17,263 bases of DNA, taken from contig CAZKJS010000035.1 in NCBI GenBank assembly GCA_964553255.1, positions 1 to 17,263 on the forward strand, in the 5' to 3' direction. Below, piece by piece: positions 1 through 6,441 of the stretch. The notes under the pieces are model-generated. The model worked only from the letters and a program-made list of their open reading frames with translations, ran no database searches and was not told where the DNA came from. Source of the stretch: JAQUCI01 sp964553255. Lineage in GTDB: Bacteria > Bacillota_I > Bacilli_A > Erysipelotrichales > Erysipelotrichaceae. A program made the position numbers and the translations under genes. Every line of letters begins with the position of its first letter. Position 1 is the stretch's first letter.

Positions 1-14
1 TATTCTTCTAACCA

Positions 15-51
15 AATAAAAAAGACTGTTAACTTATTTTGTCAACAGTCT
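15..51 (-). terminator. Rho-independent terminator after nagA
   Basis: On the minus strand an 8-bp stem (AGACTGTT at 23-30 pairing with AACAGTCT at 44-51) is followed by a T-rich tail (CTTTTTTATTT, bases 24 down to 14). It lies just past a second hairpin and ends the nagA transcript. Confidence 0.75.
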
Positions 52-52
52 G

Positions 53-78
53 AAAGGGTGAGGCTAACCTCACCCTTT
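53..78 (-). terminator. First hairpin of the nagA double terminator
   Basis: AAAGGGTGAGG (53-63) pairs perfectly with CCTCACCCTTT (68-78) around a 4-base loop. It begins 4 bases beyond the nagA stop. It has no long T tract of its own and probably acts with the hairpin at 23-51. Its AAAGGG...CCCTTT base resembles the hairpins at 4676-4707 and 5397-5428. Confidence 0.6.
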
Positions 79-81
79 TAA

Positions 82-1266
82 CTATGCAACTCTGTATTTT
101 TCAAGATATTCAGGGTTAAACAAGTCTAGATTATCAGCTTTATCAAAGACTTTCTTTCCTTCTACATATGTTGATAATACATTGAACTCTTTATCAACAA
201 CAACCAGGTCAGCGTCTTTTCCAACTTTGATTGAACCTTTATGATCAGCTACTCCATATACTTTACTAGGATTTAAAGAAGCCATCTTGATGATTGTTTC
301 AAGCGGTATGTGCAATTTTTCATATAAGCATTTGATACCATAAATTACAGGTTTAGTGCTACCAGCTAACCGACCAGTTTCAGTTAAACAGAATCCTTCA
401 GGTGTGACATTGACTGTTCCAAAAGAGCCAAAGGAATATTTTCCTACTGGAGCTCCTGATGGTGGGGTACAATCTGATATCATCATGAACTTATCATAGT
501 CTTTAACTCTAAACATGATCTCAAGCATTTCAGCACTAACATGAAGACAATCACATATGACTTCACATTCTATATTGTCATTTAATAAACAAGCACCTAA
601 TCCACCCATAACACGGTGATGGATGCCAGTCATAACATTAGCAGTATGGGTTGAAACAGTAATTCCACTTTTGAACGCTTCATTTGCTTCATGAAAATTT
701 AAATCACTATGAGCATATGCGATTCTAACTCCTTTTTCGACAAGATACTTGATCGCTTTATCACTATCAGGAATTTCTGGGGCTATCGCCACTAATTTTA
801 ATAAACCCTTTGAATCATCATACATTTTTGCGACAACGTTCATATCAATATCAGGAAAACCTTTATAAATGCCCTTTTCTCCGACACGATTTAAATAAGG
901 TCCTTCTGAATGAATACCAATGATCCTAGCACCTATTATCTCTTCAGAAGCAACCTCAGCTACATCTTTAATGATGCGATAATCAGCTGTAGGTAAAACA
1001 TGAGTCACTCCTTGTGAAGCTACACCTTTTAGATAACCTCTTACATGAGTTTTGACATCATCTGACTCATGCATTAAGGAATATCCCATCGTACCATGAT
1101 TGTGAGTATCAAAGATACCAGGAATGATCAAGTTATCTTGGTAATCAACATCCGCTTTCAAATCAGCATTTGCTTCAAAAAATGAAGTGATCTTGCCATC
1201 TTCTATTTTCAAAAAACCATCTTTTACGCCATCTTCAAAATAAATATTTTTGCCTTTTATAATCAT
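82..1266 (-). CDS. nagA: N-acetylglucosamine-6-phosphate deacetylase
   Basis: This enzyme removes acetate from GlcNAc-6-P to give glucosamine-6-P in the cytoplasm, for amino-sugar use or wall recycling. The protein has 394 residues, normal for the family. Seen in the sequence: the metal-binding HNH at residues 55-57 (PGIFDTHNHG), HSEGPY at about 120, the AHSD and STHTANVMTG histidine segments around 185-210, the SDCTPPSG segment that holds the catalytic Asp, LAGS, and the C-terminal NPSKVYGVADHKGSIKVGKDADLVV that closes the amidohydrolase beta sandwich. The start is supported by GGAGGG 6 bases upstream. It follows the DsrE-like gene by 50 bp on the same strand and is probably co-transcribed with it. 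No nagB is present in the window. Confidence 0.93.
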   Translation of the reverse strand: MIIKGKNIYFEDGVKDGFLKIEDGKITSFFEANADLKADVDYQDNLIIPGIFDTHNHGTMGYSLMHESDDVKTHVRGYLKGVASQGVTHVLPTADYRIIKDVAEVASEEIIGARIIGIHSEGPYLNRVGEKGIYKGFPDIDMNVVAKMYDDSKGLLKLVAIAPEIPDSDKAIKYLVEKGVRIAYAHSDLNFHEANEAFKSGITVSTHTANVMTGIHHRVMGGLGACLLNDNIECEVICDCLHVSAEMLEIMFRVKDYDKFMMISDCTPPSGAPVGKYSFGSFGTVNVTPEGFCLTETGRLAGSTKPVIYGIKCLYEKLHIPLETIIKMASLNPSKVYGVADHKGSIKVGKDADLVVVDKEFNVLSTYVEGKKVFDKADNLDLFNPEYLEKYRVA

Positions 1267-1316
1267 AATAACCCTCCATTAAGATAATATTACCATATTT
1301 GTATATATATTAATTA

Positions 1317-1649
1317 TCAAATGATCAAATAATCTTGCCAACCTTCAGCTTTCTTAGTTAATATCTCACCAATGCCAGCAGTAACTGTATGTATGTTTAG
1401 TTTATTGATTGGGTTAACATTATTAGCACTTAAAGAATTATTACATAGAGCAATTACGATATCATCACTTATCAGTTCATCATTATCCGCAATCGTATTG
1501 AAATAGACTACTGCACTTCCCATAACGACAACCTCAAGTATAAGTTCGTGCTCATGAAATTCACAATATTCCTTTAGATTGACTATCTTTATTTTGAGCA
1601 ATGAAAGCTTATCAATTTTATCAATTATCATCAATGTTTTCAGTATCAT
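1317..1649 (-). CDS. DsrE/DsrF-like small protein
   Basis: A 110-residue soluble protein resembling the DsrE-like (COG1416-type) family. Features that suggest this are a central strand VVVMGSAVVYF (about 40-50), a conserved-type cysteine in IALCNNSL (C69), and the C-terminal TAGIGEILTKKAEGWQDYL, which matches the family pattern aGvgElakkqaeGw.Y. Members fold like sulfurtransferase carriers, but most in this subgroup have no proven function. The first 29 bases overlap the end of the upstream hydrolase gene, which suggests translational coupling. A weak GAAAGTG Shine-Dalgarno precedes the chosen ATG; an internal ATG at codon 7 (1629-1631) matches the usual family start equally well. Confidence 0.7.
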   Translation of the reverse strand: MILKTLMIIDKIDKLSLLKIKIVNLKEYCEFHEHELILEVVVMGSAVVYFNTIADNDELISDDIVIALCNNSLSANNVNPINKLNIHTVTAGIGEILTKKAEGWQDYLII

Positions 1650-2754
1650 GATTTATCACTTTCTTTGGTATGGTAGGAACTAGATTCTTTAATGAAAGGG
1701 TCACTAATTCTTTGATCGTTTGCATGACAAATTTCTTAGTTTTATCATCAACATCATTGATCGCTGCTAAAATATTCTTACCTTCTTGAATGATGTCTTT
1801 TTTAAAATCATATATCGTTTTAGCATCAGAAGCTTTTATAACTTGATAAAGCGTATCAATAAATAATTCTCTTTCTTCTTTTGTGGCTGTGTTTAACCAT
1901 TCGTTGATCGTTTTGTTAGTATACTTAGCTGCGTTTGTCAGTTTATCAACATAGACAAAATCATTGTCTTTGATTTCCCATGAAAACGGATCATGTTGAT
2001 AAAACCAAAAACTGCCACTTTTGACAACTTCATAGTGATTTTGATTTTCAAGTAACAATCCAATAAATGATGATTGTGGTATTGTCTTATTTATTAAATG
2101 AGTGATACTTTGATAAGTTTGACTGTTGATCACTTCTTTACTAAAACCTGGGCCATCATGACTATAAACCGCAATAATCCGTTTTTTGATACTATCTTTC
2201 GCAAACATGGTCGCGTAAACTGCTAAGTTACCACCTTTTGAATGACCACCAAGTATTATATCCAATTGCACATTAACAGCGACTTTGTTTAGATAATTTA
2301 AGGCCTCATCTTGTGATGGCACTGGCATAGTGAAGGACATATTGAAATCTTCTTTCCATCCAATCAAAGTAGCGTCAGTACCACGAAACGCTAAGTAAAC
2401 AAGTCTACTAGAAAGATAGAAGGTCATAGCTGAGAATTGCTTTTCGCTAGTTTCATCAACAGTATTGATATAATCATCGATTTGAATATCACGAAAACGT
2501 GGACTAGCAGCCACTGCCAATAGTAATTCTTTATTATCCTCAGGTGACCACACATTATATAACATACCTTCAAAGTGTTCTGCTTTATATAAATCTTTTA
2601 TTAAAACCTTATCTTGAATAGTTTTAAGTTTGTCAAATACTTTCCCAATACGTAAATATGATAATTGTGATAGAACCAAACTATCAACCGCATTGAAAGG
2701 ATACTCATCAAAACATAACATCATATCTTTTGCATAATTAGTGATATTGAACAT
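1621..2754 (-). CDS. Mbeg1-like (DUF2974) alpha/beta hydrolase, lipase-like
   Basis: A predicted serine hydrolase of 377 residues. The N-terminus has the family pattern (FDEYPFNAVDSLVLSQLSYL, about 15-34). Lipase-3-like FRGTDATLIGWKEDF lies at 123-137. The nucleophile elbow GHSKGGN puts Ser172 as catalytic. DGPGF (200-204) and QHDPFSW (253-259) supply the likely acid and base. No signal peptide is seen, so it appears cytosolic. The natural substrate of this family is not established. A clear AAGGAG lies 8 bases before the ATG, and a TATAAT box lies further upstream. It is the first gene of a run with the DsrE-like gene and nagA, but no functional link to amino sugars is evident. Confidence 0.85.
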   Translation of the reverse strand: MFNITNYAKDMMLCFDEYPFNAVDSLVLSQLSYLRIGKVFDKLKTIQDKVLIKDLYKAEHFEGMLYNVWSPEDNKELLLAVAASPRFRDIQIDDYINTVDETSEKQFSAMTFYLSSRLVYLAFRGTDATLIGWKEDFNMSFTMPVPSQDEALNYLNKVAVNVQLDIILGGHSKGGNLAVYATMFAKDSIKKRIIAVYSHDGPGFSKEVINSQTYQSITHLINKTIPQSSFIGLLLENQNHYEVVKSGSFWFYQHDPFSWEIKDNDFVYVDKLTNAAKYTNKTINEWLNTATKEERELFIDTLYQVIKASDAKTIYDFKKDIIQEGKNILAAINDVDDKTKKFVMQTIKELVTLSLKNLVPTIPKKVINHDTENIDDN

Positions 2755-2771
2755 AGTGTCTCCTTAAAAGT

Positions 2772-2800
2772 ATTATATGATAAAGCTTGTATAAATTAAA
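2772..2800 (-). promoter_or_regulatory. Probable promoter of the Mbeg1-like gene
   Basis: On the minus strand a perfect TATAAT (2772-2777) sits 17 bases from a weak -35 (TTTAAT, 2795-2800). It lies 18 bases before the start codon and overlaps no gene. Confidence 0.5.
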
Positions 2801-2819
2801 TAACTACTCGTGATCAAAC

Positions 2820-2848
2820 TTGAGAGTATAGGTTAAATGTAATAGAAT
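2820..2848 (+). promoter_or_regulatory. Probable promoter of the C45-MntA-HepT unit
   Basis: TTGAGA (2820-2825), a 17-base spacer and TAGAAT (2843-2848) lie about 30 bases before the ATG at 2877. It is divergent from the promoter of the Mbeg1-like gene in the same 122-bp gap. Confidence 0.5.
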
Positions 2849-2876
2849 AAAATAGTAAAGAAAAGAGATTAAAACA

Positions 2877-3941
2877 ATGAAAATTCCCCGCATAACAATC
2901 TCAGGAAATGCTTACGATCGTGGTTTTAGTTATGGTAAGCAAGCAAGTGAATTGATCACAAAAAACATCAACAATTATCATCAACTTATGCAAGAACGTA
3001 AAAACTTATCAATAGATCAAAGTCGTAAGATAGCTCTATCTTATGAAGAAGTTATTTTTGCATGTAATAGTGATTATATTGATGAGATCAAGGGTATCGC
3101 AAAAGGCGCTGATGTGGCTTACGCTGATGTATTGCTTTTAAACTGTCGCAGTGAGATACTTTTCAATACCTATAATGATGATGCTAACGAATGCACCGCT
3201 ATAACCTTTTTACCATGCGCCAATAATGATCTTACAGTATACGCTTGTCAAAGTTGGGATTTCGCTTCAACACAAAAAGACAATGTTGTTTTGCTTGAAA
3301 TAAGACAAGCTAACGCTATCATGATGATCGTTGAGGCTGGTATGATTGGTGGTAAAGGACTAAACACTTCTGGGCTTGGTTTGACTCTTAACGCTCTTAA
3401 TACTGATGGTGGTTCAAGCAAAGGAGTGCCGCTTCATGTTAGAATGCGTAAAATACTTGATAGTGTAAGTTTAGATGTTGCATATCAACAAGTAGTATCA
3501 CCACCCATCCCCTGTGCATGCAATTTGATCATAAGCTCTAAAGATGGTCTAGCAATAGGGATTGAATTAACCTCGAAAAACACTGCTGTATACTATCCAA
3601 ATAACGGTATTATCTTTCACACCAATCATTTACTAAATACTGGTATGGATGTTAGTGATCTCAATAAAACATCTGGCAGTACCTTTGTACGCTATGCTAG
3701 TGCTAAGTATATACTTGAAGAAAACAAGATATGGCATTTAGCAATGATCAAAGATATCTTTAAAGATCATCGTGGTTATCCTAAATCGATATGTGTTCAC
3801 GTTGATGAGAGCTTACCGATTATTAAGCAGCTTGGTACCAATCACGCCGTCATAATGGATCTTAATAAAAAGATCATCTATTATGCTCATGGTAATCCCT
3901 GCCAATCTGATTTTGAACCATTAGGATTTAGTGACATCTAA
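2877..3941 (+). CDS. C45-family autoproteolytic acyltransferase/hydrolase
   Basis: A 354-residue member of the peptidase C45 (acyl-CoA:6-aminopenicillanate acyltransferase-like, Ntn-hydrolase) family. These proteins cleave themselves before a cysteine that then becomes the N-terminal nucleophile. Here the expected cysteine is Cys106 in NECTAI. Other family marks are the N-terminal GNAYDRGFSYGKQ, QSWDF (126-130, equivalent to the usual NWD), GKGLNTSGLGLTLNAL (about 164-179), and the C-terminal TNHAVIMDLNKKIIYYAHGNPC. No signal peptide or membrane segment is seen. The substrate is unknown; members act on amide bonds of varied acyl compounds. The Shine-Dalgarno is weak (AAGAGA). Its stop overlaps or abuts the next gene, so it is likely in one transcript with the toxin-antitoxin pair. 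Confidence 0.82.
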   Translation: MKIPRITISGNAYDRGFSYGKQASELITKNINNYHQLMQERKNLSIDQSRKIALSYEEVIFACNSDYIDEIKGIAKGADVAYADVLLLNCRSEILFNTYNDDANECTAITFLPCANNDLTVYACQSWDFASTQKDNVVLLEIRQANAIMMIVEAGMIGGKGLNTSGLGLTLNALNTDGGSSKGVPLHVRMRKILDSVSLDVAYQQVVSPPIPCACNLIISSKDGLAIGIELTSKNTAVYYPNNGIIFHTNHLLNTGMDVSDLNKTSGSTFVRYASAKYILEENKIWHLAMIKDIFKDHRGYPKSICVHVDESLPIIKQLGTNHAVIMDLNKKIIYYAHGNPCQSDFEPLGFSDI

Positions 3942-4314
3942 GATGAATTACCATAAGTATCGCTTATTCATGAAAAAATCTTATTCAAATCATCCTTATG
4001 ATGATAATCGTAAGATTTTACAAATGCATCAGATCAAACAAGGCTTACGTTTGATCTGTCCAAAATATGGTATTAAAACCGTCTATCTATTTGGAAGTTA
4101 CGCATATAATAATCCCGATCGCTTTTCAGACCTTGATTTTATTGTTGATTATGGTAAGTGTCAGGGTTTAGATTGTATTGGCTTTATGGAAGAGTTAGAA
4201 CGTTACTTTCGAAAAGGTGTTGATGTTATCAACATCAATTCAGTTAGTAAGATCCTAAAAGATGAAATCAAAGAAAGGAAAGTATTAGTCTATGACCAAT
4301 TATGGAAGTCTTAA
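3931..4314 (+). CDS. MNT-domain nucleotidyltransferase antitoxin (MntA-like)
   Basis: A minimal nucleotidyltransferase. YLFGSYAYNNPDRFSDLDF gives an exact GS-x10-D-x-D signature (G55 S56, D67, D69), with the third Asp in VDVI (D98). In known MntA/HepT pairs, the MNT protein adds AMP units to a Tyr of the HEPN toxin and so silences it. The frame opens with GTG at 3931, overlapping the C45 gene by 11 bp. ATG at 3943 (1 base past that stop) or at 3970 are alternatives, and no strong Shine-Dalgarno decides between them. Its end overlaps hepT by 23 bp, so the two are translated together. Confident on the fold and pair; the antitoxin role is by analogy. Confidence 0.83.
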   Translation: MTSKMNYHKYRLFMKKSYSNHPYDDNRKILQMHQIKQGLRLICPKYGIKTVYLFGSYAYNNPDRFSDLDFIVDYGKCQGLDCIGFMEELERYFRKGVDVININSVSKILKDEIKERKVLVYDQLWKS

Positions 4315-4675
4315 ACTGATCATTTTCTACAGCCAATTAATCATTGACGTTCATCAAAAACATCATCGTGATAAAGAAGACTTCTTTAAAAATACCGAAT
4401 ATCAATATGCCATTAGCATGTTACTGATCCAAATTGGTGAATTAGCCAATAGACTAACAAAAGATTTTAAAGAATACTTTCCAAACATACCCTGGGAATA
4501 CATGAAAAGCTTTCGTAATCGTTTAGCACACCAATATGGTGAAATTGATGTAGAGCTGACATTTCAAATATCAACTCTAGATATCACCAGGATACATGCT
4601 CAACTGGTAAAGATTATTAGTGATTTTGAAGAAAAATTCCCAAATGTGATCAATATGCAAGAAAAAAATGATTAA
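4292..4675 (+). CDS. HEPN-domain RNase toxin (HepT-like, DUF86)
   Basis: A 127-residue all-helical HEPN protein. The catalytic and target motif R-x4-H-x-Y is intact: R75, H80 and Y82 in FRNRLAHQYG. Upstream helices carry YQYAISMLLIQIGELANRL, typical of DUF86 proteins. HepT toxins are metal-independent RNases; the Tyr of this motif is where MntA attaches AMP. An AAAGGAAAG Shine-Dalgarno lies inside the end of mntA, about 10 bases before the ATG, and the 23-bp overlap suggests coupled synthesis. The antitoxin-first order fits known MNT-HEPN pairs. All key residues are present, so the pair may be active. Confidence 0.85.
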   Translation: MTNYGSLKLIIFYSQLIIDVHQKHHRDKEDFFKNTEYQYAISMLLIQIGELANRLTKDFKEYFPNIPWEYMKSFRNRLAHQYGEIDVELTFQISTLDITRIHAQLVKIISDFEEKFPNVINMQEKND

Positions 4676-4707
4676 CGAAAGGGCATTGTGTAAAAAATGC
4701 CCTTTCG
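4676..4707 (+). terminator. Hairpin terminator after hepT
   Basis: CGAAAGGGCATT (4676-4687) pairs perfectly over 12 bp with AATGCCCTTTCG (4696-4707), with an 8-base loop. It begins immediately after the hepT stop. The following bases (TATGAAATG) are not T-rich, so termination efficiency is uncertain. Confidence 0.6.
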
Positions 4708-4912
4708 TATGAAATGCTAACCTTAATCTATTTAATAAGTTTTTAGATACTCAAGATTTTTTAATTATATACGTAATATAAATCCTAACTTTATGATAAT
4801 GTATTCCAATTATTAATCATACAATTTTATGGACTATTACTAATTTTAGGATATTGAGTAATTGTATGTTATGTTATTATCAATGATATAAATCGTTATT
4901 TCTCTCAATATT
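4708..4912. other. AT-rich gap without a gene
   Basis: I find no coding sequence here. It holds one clear inverted repeat: CATACAATT (4818-4826) and AATTGTATG (4860-4868), 9 bp each with a 33-base centre. A poor TTGAGT (4854-4859) and TATTAT (4875-4880), 15 bases apart, or TATAAA at 4887-4892, could serve as the promoter for the leader that follows. Neither is convincing. Confidence 0.4.
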
Positions 4913-5049
4913 AAGACATGTTCAGTTACGATTATATACTAATAGGAGTAAGTCGAAACATGTGAGAACAGAAACAAACTACGGTATTTCAACAGGGAAT
5001 CCTTGGGACTACGTAACTGTCGAGTATGCATGTAGAGTTCTAACAGAAA
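4913..5049 (+). ncRNA. Candidate structured leader RNA (class unknown)
   Basis: The stretch before the small membrane-protein gene is less AT-rich than its flank and holds two competing sets of complementary arms. Set A: ACATGTT (4916-4922) with AACATGT (4957-4963). Set B: CAGTTACG (4923-4930) with CGTAACTG (5012-5019), extended by ACATG (4916-4920) with CATGT (5029-5033). Set A and the extension of set B use the same bases and exclude each other. AGAAC (4965-4969) can also pair with GTTCT (5037-5041), close to the Shine-Dalgarno. I do not recognise a known riboswitch consensus. The role is inferred from position and pairing only. Confidence 0.4.
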
Positions 5050-5059
5050 GGTACTAGTT

Positions 5060-5371
5060 ATGATCGGTGATCGTTTACGTTTGTATTTTAAATGGTATAT
5101 CAAGACTAGTTTTGGATTATCAGTAAAGCATACTGATAATTTAAACGAAAATGAAGTTCAGTTATTTAAGCGTTTGATTTGGTTTGTTAGAGTTACTAAC
5201 TTTGCTTTTTTGTTATTGAATATCTCTTTAATCTTTACAAAAATGGTTCAGAGTGTATGGGTAGTATTATTAATATTAGTTTTATCTTATATTGTTTTAC
5301 TTGGGGCGTTCTTCTTAGTGTTTAACAAAGATAATCTTTCTGAAGAGTTACTCATCAAAATCGGTAGGTAG
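5060..5371 (+). CDS. Small two-helix membrane protein, unrecognised
   Basis: A 103-residue protein that I cannot assign to a family. The first 40 residues are charged or amphipathic (MIGDRLRLYFKWYIKTSFGL...). Two hydrophobic segments follow, at about 45-62 (VTNFAFLLLNISLIF) and 67-88 (VWVVLLILVLSYIVLLGAFFLVF), and then a short polar tail ending LLIKIGR. AGAAAGG lies 9 bases before the ATG. It stands alone between the candidate leader RNA and a two-way terminator. A transport or stress role under control of the leader is possible but unsupported. The membrane topology is the only firm statement. Confidence 0.6.
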   Translation: MIGDRLRLYFKWYIKTSFGLSVKHTDNLNENEVQLFKRLIWFVRVTNFAFLLLNISLIFTKMVQSVWVVLLILVLSYIVLLGAFFLVFNKDNLSEELLIKIGR

Positions 5372-5396
5372 AATATAACGTCGGAACTTGCGAATT

Positions 5397-5428
5397 GAAA
5401 GGGCATCCATTTAGTTGGATGCCCTTTT
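5397..5428. terminator. Bidirectional terminator between convergent genes
   Basis: GAAAGGGCATCC (5397-5408) pairs with GGATGCCCTTTT (5417-5428): 11 Watson-Crick pairs plus one G-U, with an 8-base loop. It lies between the convergent membrane-protein gene and the HAD gene. The T run at the 3' arm suits the plus strand; the AT-rich other side may serve the minus strand. Confidence 0.75.
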
Positions 5429-5440
5429 CACAAATCTTTT

Positions 5441-6295
5441 TCATATTTCATCAAGTGCTGCTTTAACATGAGCCATATGGATTTCTTGAATTTTCTCATC
5501 TGATTTAATCTCGTCCAAGATAGCACAAACAGCATTTTGTAGAACGCTACCTTCGGTATAATCAGTCGGTAAAACAAAGTCAACCCGATTATTTAAGATC
5601 ATATTATTAGCGACAGCCTTAGCATTATTTTGATATACAGCGATTGAATGGCCACCATTACTTTTAACAAGTTTCATACAAGGGACATCAGTAAATCCAT
5701 CCCCAATATAGATCATGTTCTTAAAGCTGATCCGTTTATTCTCTTCTGCCATAGAAGCGTTAAGTTCATCATTTTCAGTAACTTCTAAGACTCCTTTATT
5801 TATTCTAAATAGGAACTGCGTCTTACTGGTATAGTTAACAGCCATAGCTGGCCAAATTGGTTCTTCATACTCGTTATAACAATATTCACTAGCGTAAATC
5901 TTTTTAAATTCTTTGGCAATACTAGTAGCTTCAATGATCTCTTTTAAACCCGATGATAAGATATAATGTTCCACCTGTAAACCAATACTATCACCATATT
6001 GATTGATCCGTTCAAACCAAGTTTCGACTCCTTCAAACAGTTGCACTGCTTTTCCTAAGTTACGAAATTCATCTTTGTTTAAGTACATGCCACTCTTTTC
6101 AGCTTCTTGTAACATGACAAACATGTATGACAAGATTTGATCCATATTATGTTTCTTTGTTAAAACTGAACACTTTTCCCAAAAATCATCTGCTTCCATA
6201 TTCAATGCGGGGATAAAAGAATATTCTTGCATATCACGTGGTGATAACGTTTTATCAAAATCATACATAAGCGCAACTAAAGGTTTTTTAGGCAT
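5441..6295 (-). CDS. HAD-superfamily phosphatase (phosphoserine phosphatase-like)
   Basis: A 284-residue cytosolic HAD hydrolase. Motif I is YDFDKT (nucleophile D12, acid D14), motif II is SSG (114-116), the motif III Lys is probably K158 (TSKTQ), and motif IV is GDGFTD (198-203). The roughly 100-residue helical insert between motifs I and II looks like a C1 cap, as in the phosphoserine phosphatase-like branch. The true substrate cannot be read from the sequence. The start is set by TAAGGAG (6304-6310) 8 bases upstream. It is transcribed divergently from murT. Confidence 0.8.
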   Translation of the reverse strand: MPKKPLVALMYDFDKTLSPRDMQEYSFIPALNMEADDFWEKCSVLTKKHNMDQILSYMFVMLQEAEKSGMYLNKDEFRNLGKAVQLFEGVETWFERINQYGDSIGLQVEHYILSSGLKEIIEATSIAKEFKKIYASEYCYNEYEEPIWPAMAVNYTSKTQFLFRINKGVLEVTENDELNASMAEENKRISFKNMIYIGDGFTDVPCMKLVKSNGGHSIAVYQNNAKAVANNMILNNRVDFVLPTDYTEGSVLQNAVCAILDEIKSDEKIQEIHMAHVKAALDEI

Positions 6296-6408
6296 TCGTA
6301 TCGCTCCTTATCCTATATGTCTATCATAACACAATCAAAATAAACACAAAAGAACAACAATAATGTTGTATCTGTGATAACTAAATAATAGAAGCTAACA
6401 TAACTCTG

Positions 6409-6417
6409 TGCTAAAAT
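6409..6417 (+). promoter_or_regulatory. Possible extended -10 promoter for murT-gatD
   Basis: TG-C-TAAAAT (6409-6417) forms an extended -10 about 25 bases before the murT ATG. No matching -35 is evident at 16 to 18 bases. The rest of the 146-bp gap is AT-rich and holds a small ACAAC/GTTGT hairpin near 6354-6369. Confidence 0.3.
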
Positions 6418-6441
6418 TAAAGTATAAAGGATGGATGTAAT

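Noticed and set aside
4916..4964. Hammerhead-ribozyme-like arrangement (ACATG-TT ... CGAAAC-ATGT) in the leader region
   Set aside because: Stem III and the GAAA element fit, but the CUGANGA core is missing (CTAATAG instead) and neither stem I nor stem II forms.
4981..5020. T-box-like AACAGGG in the leader
   Set aside because: The T-box sequence (AGGGTGGNACCGCG) and specifier stem are absent, and the downstream gene is not an aminoacyl-tRNA synthetase or amino-acid gene.
6310..6338. TTGATT-17-TAGGAT as promoter of the HAD gene
   Set aside because: The -10 would touch the Shine-Dalgarno, so the transcript would start after the ribosome site.
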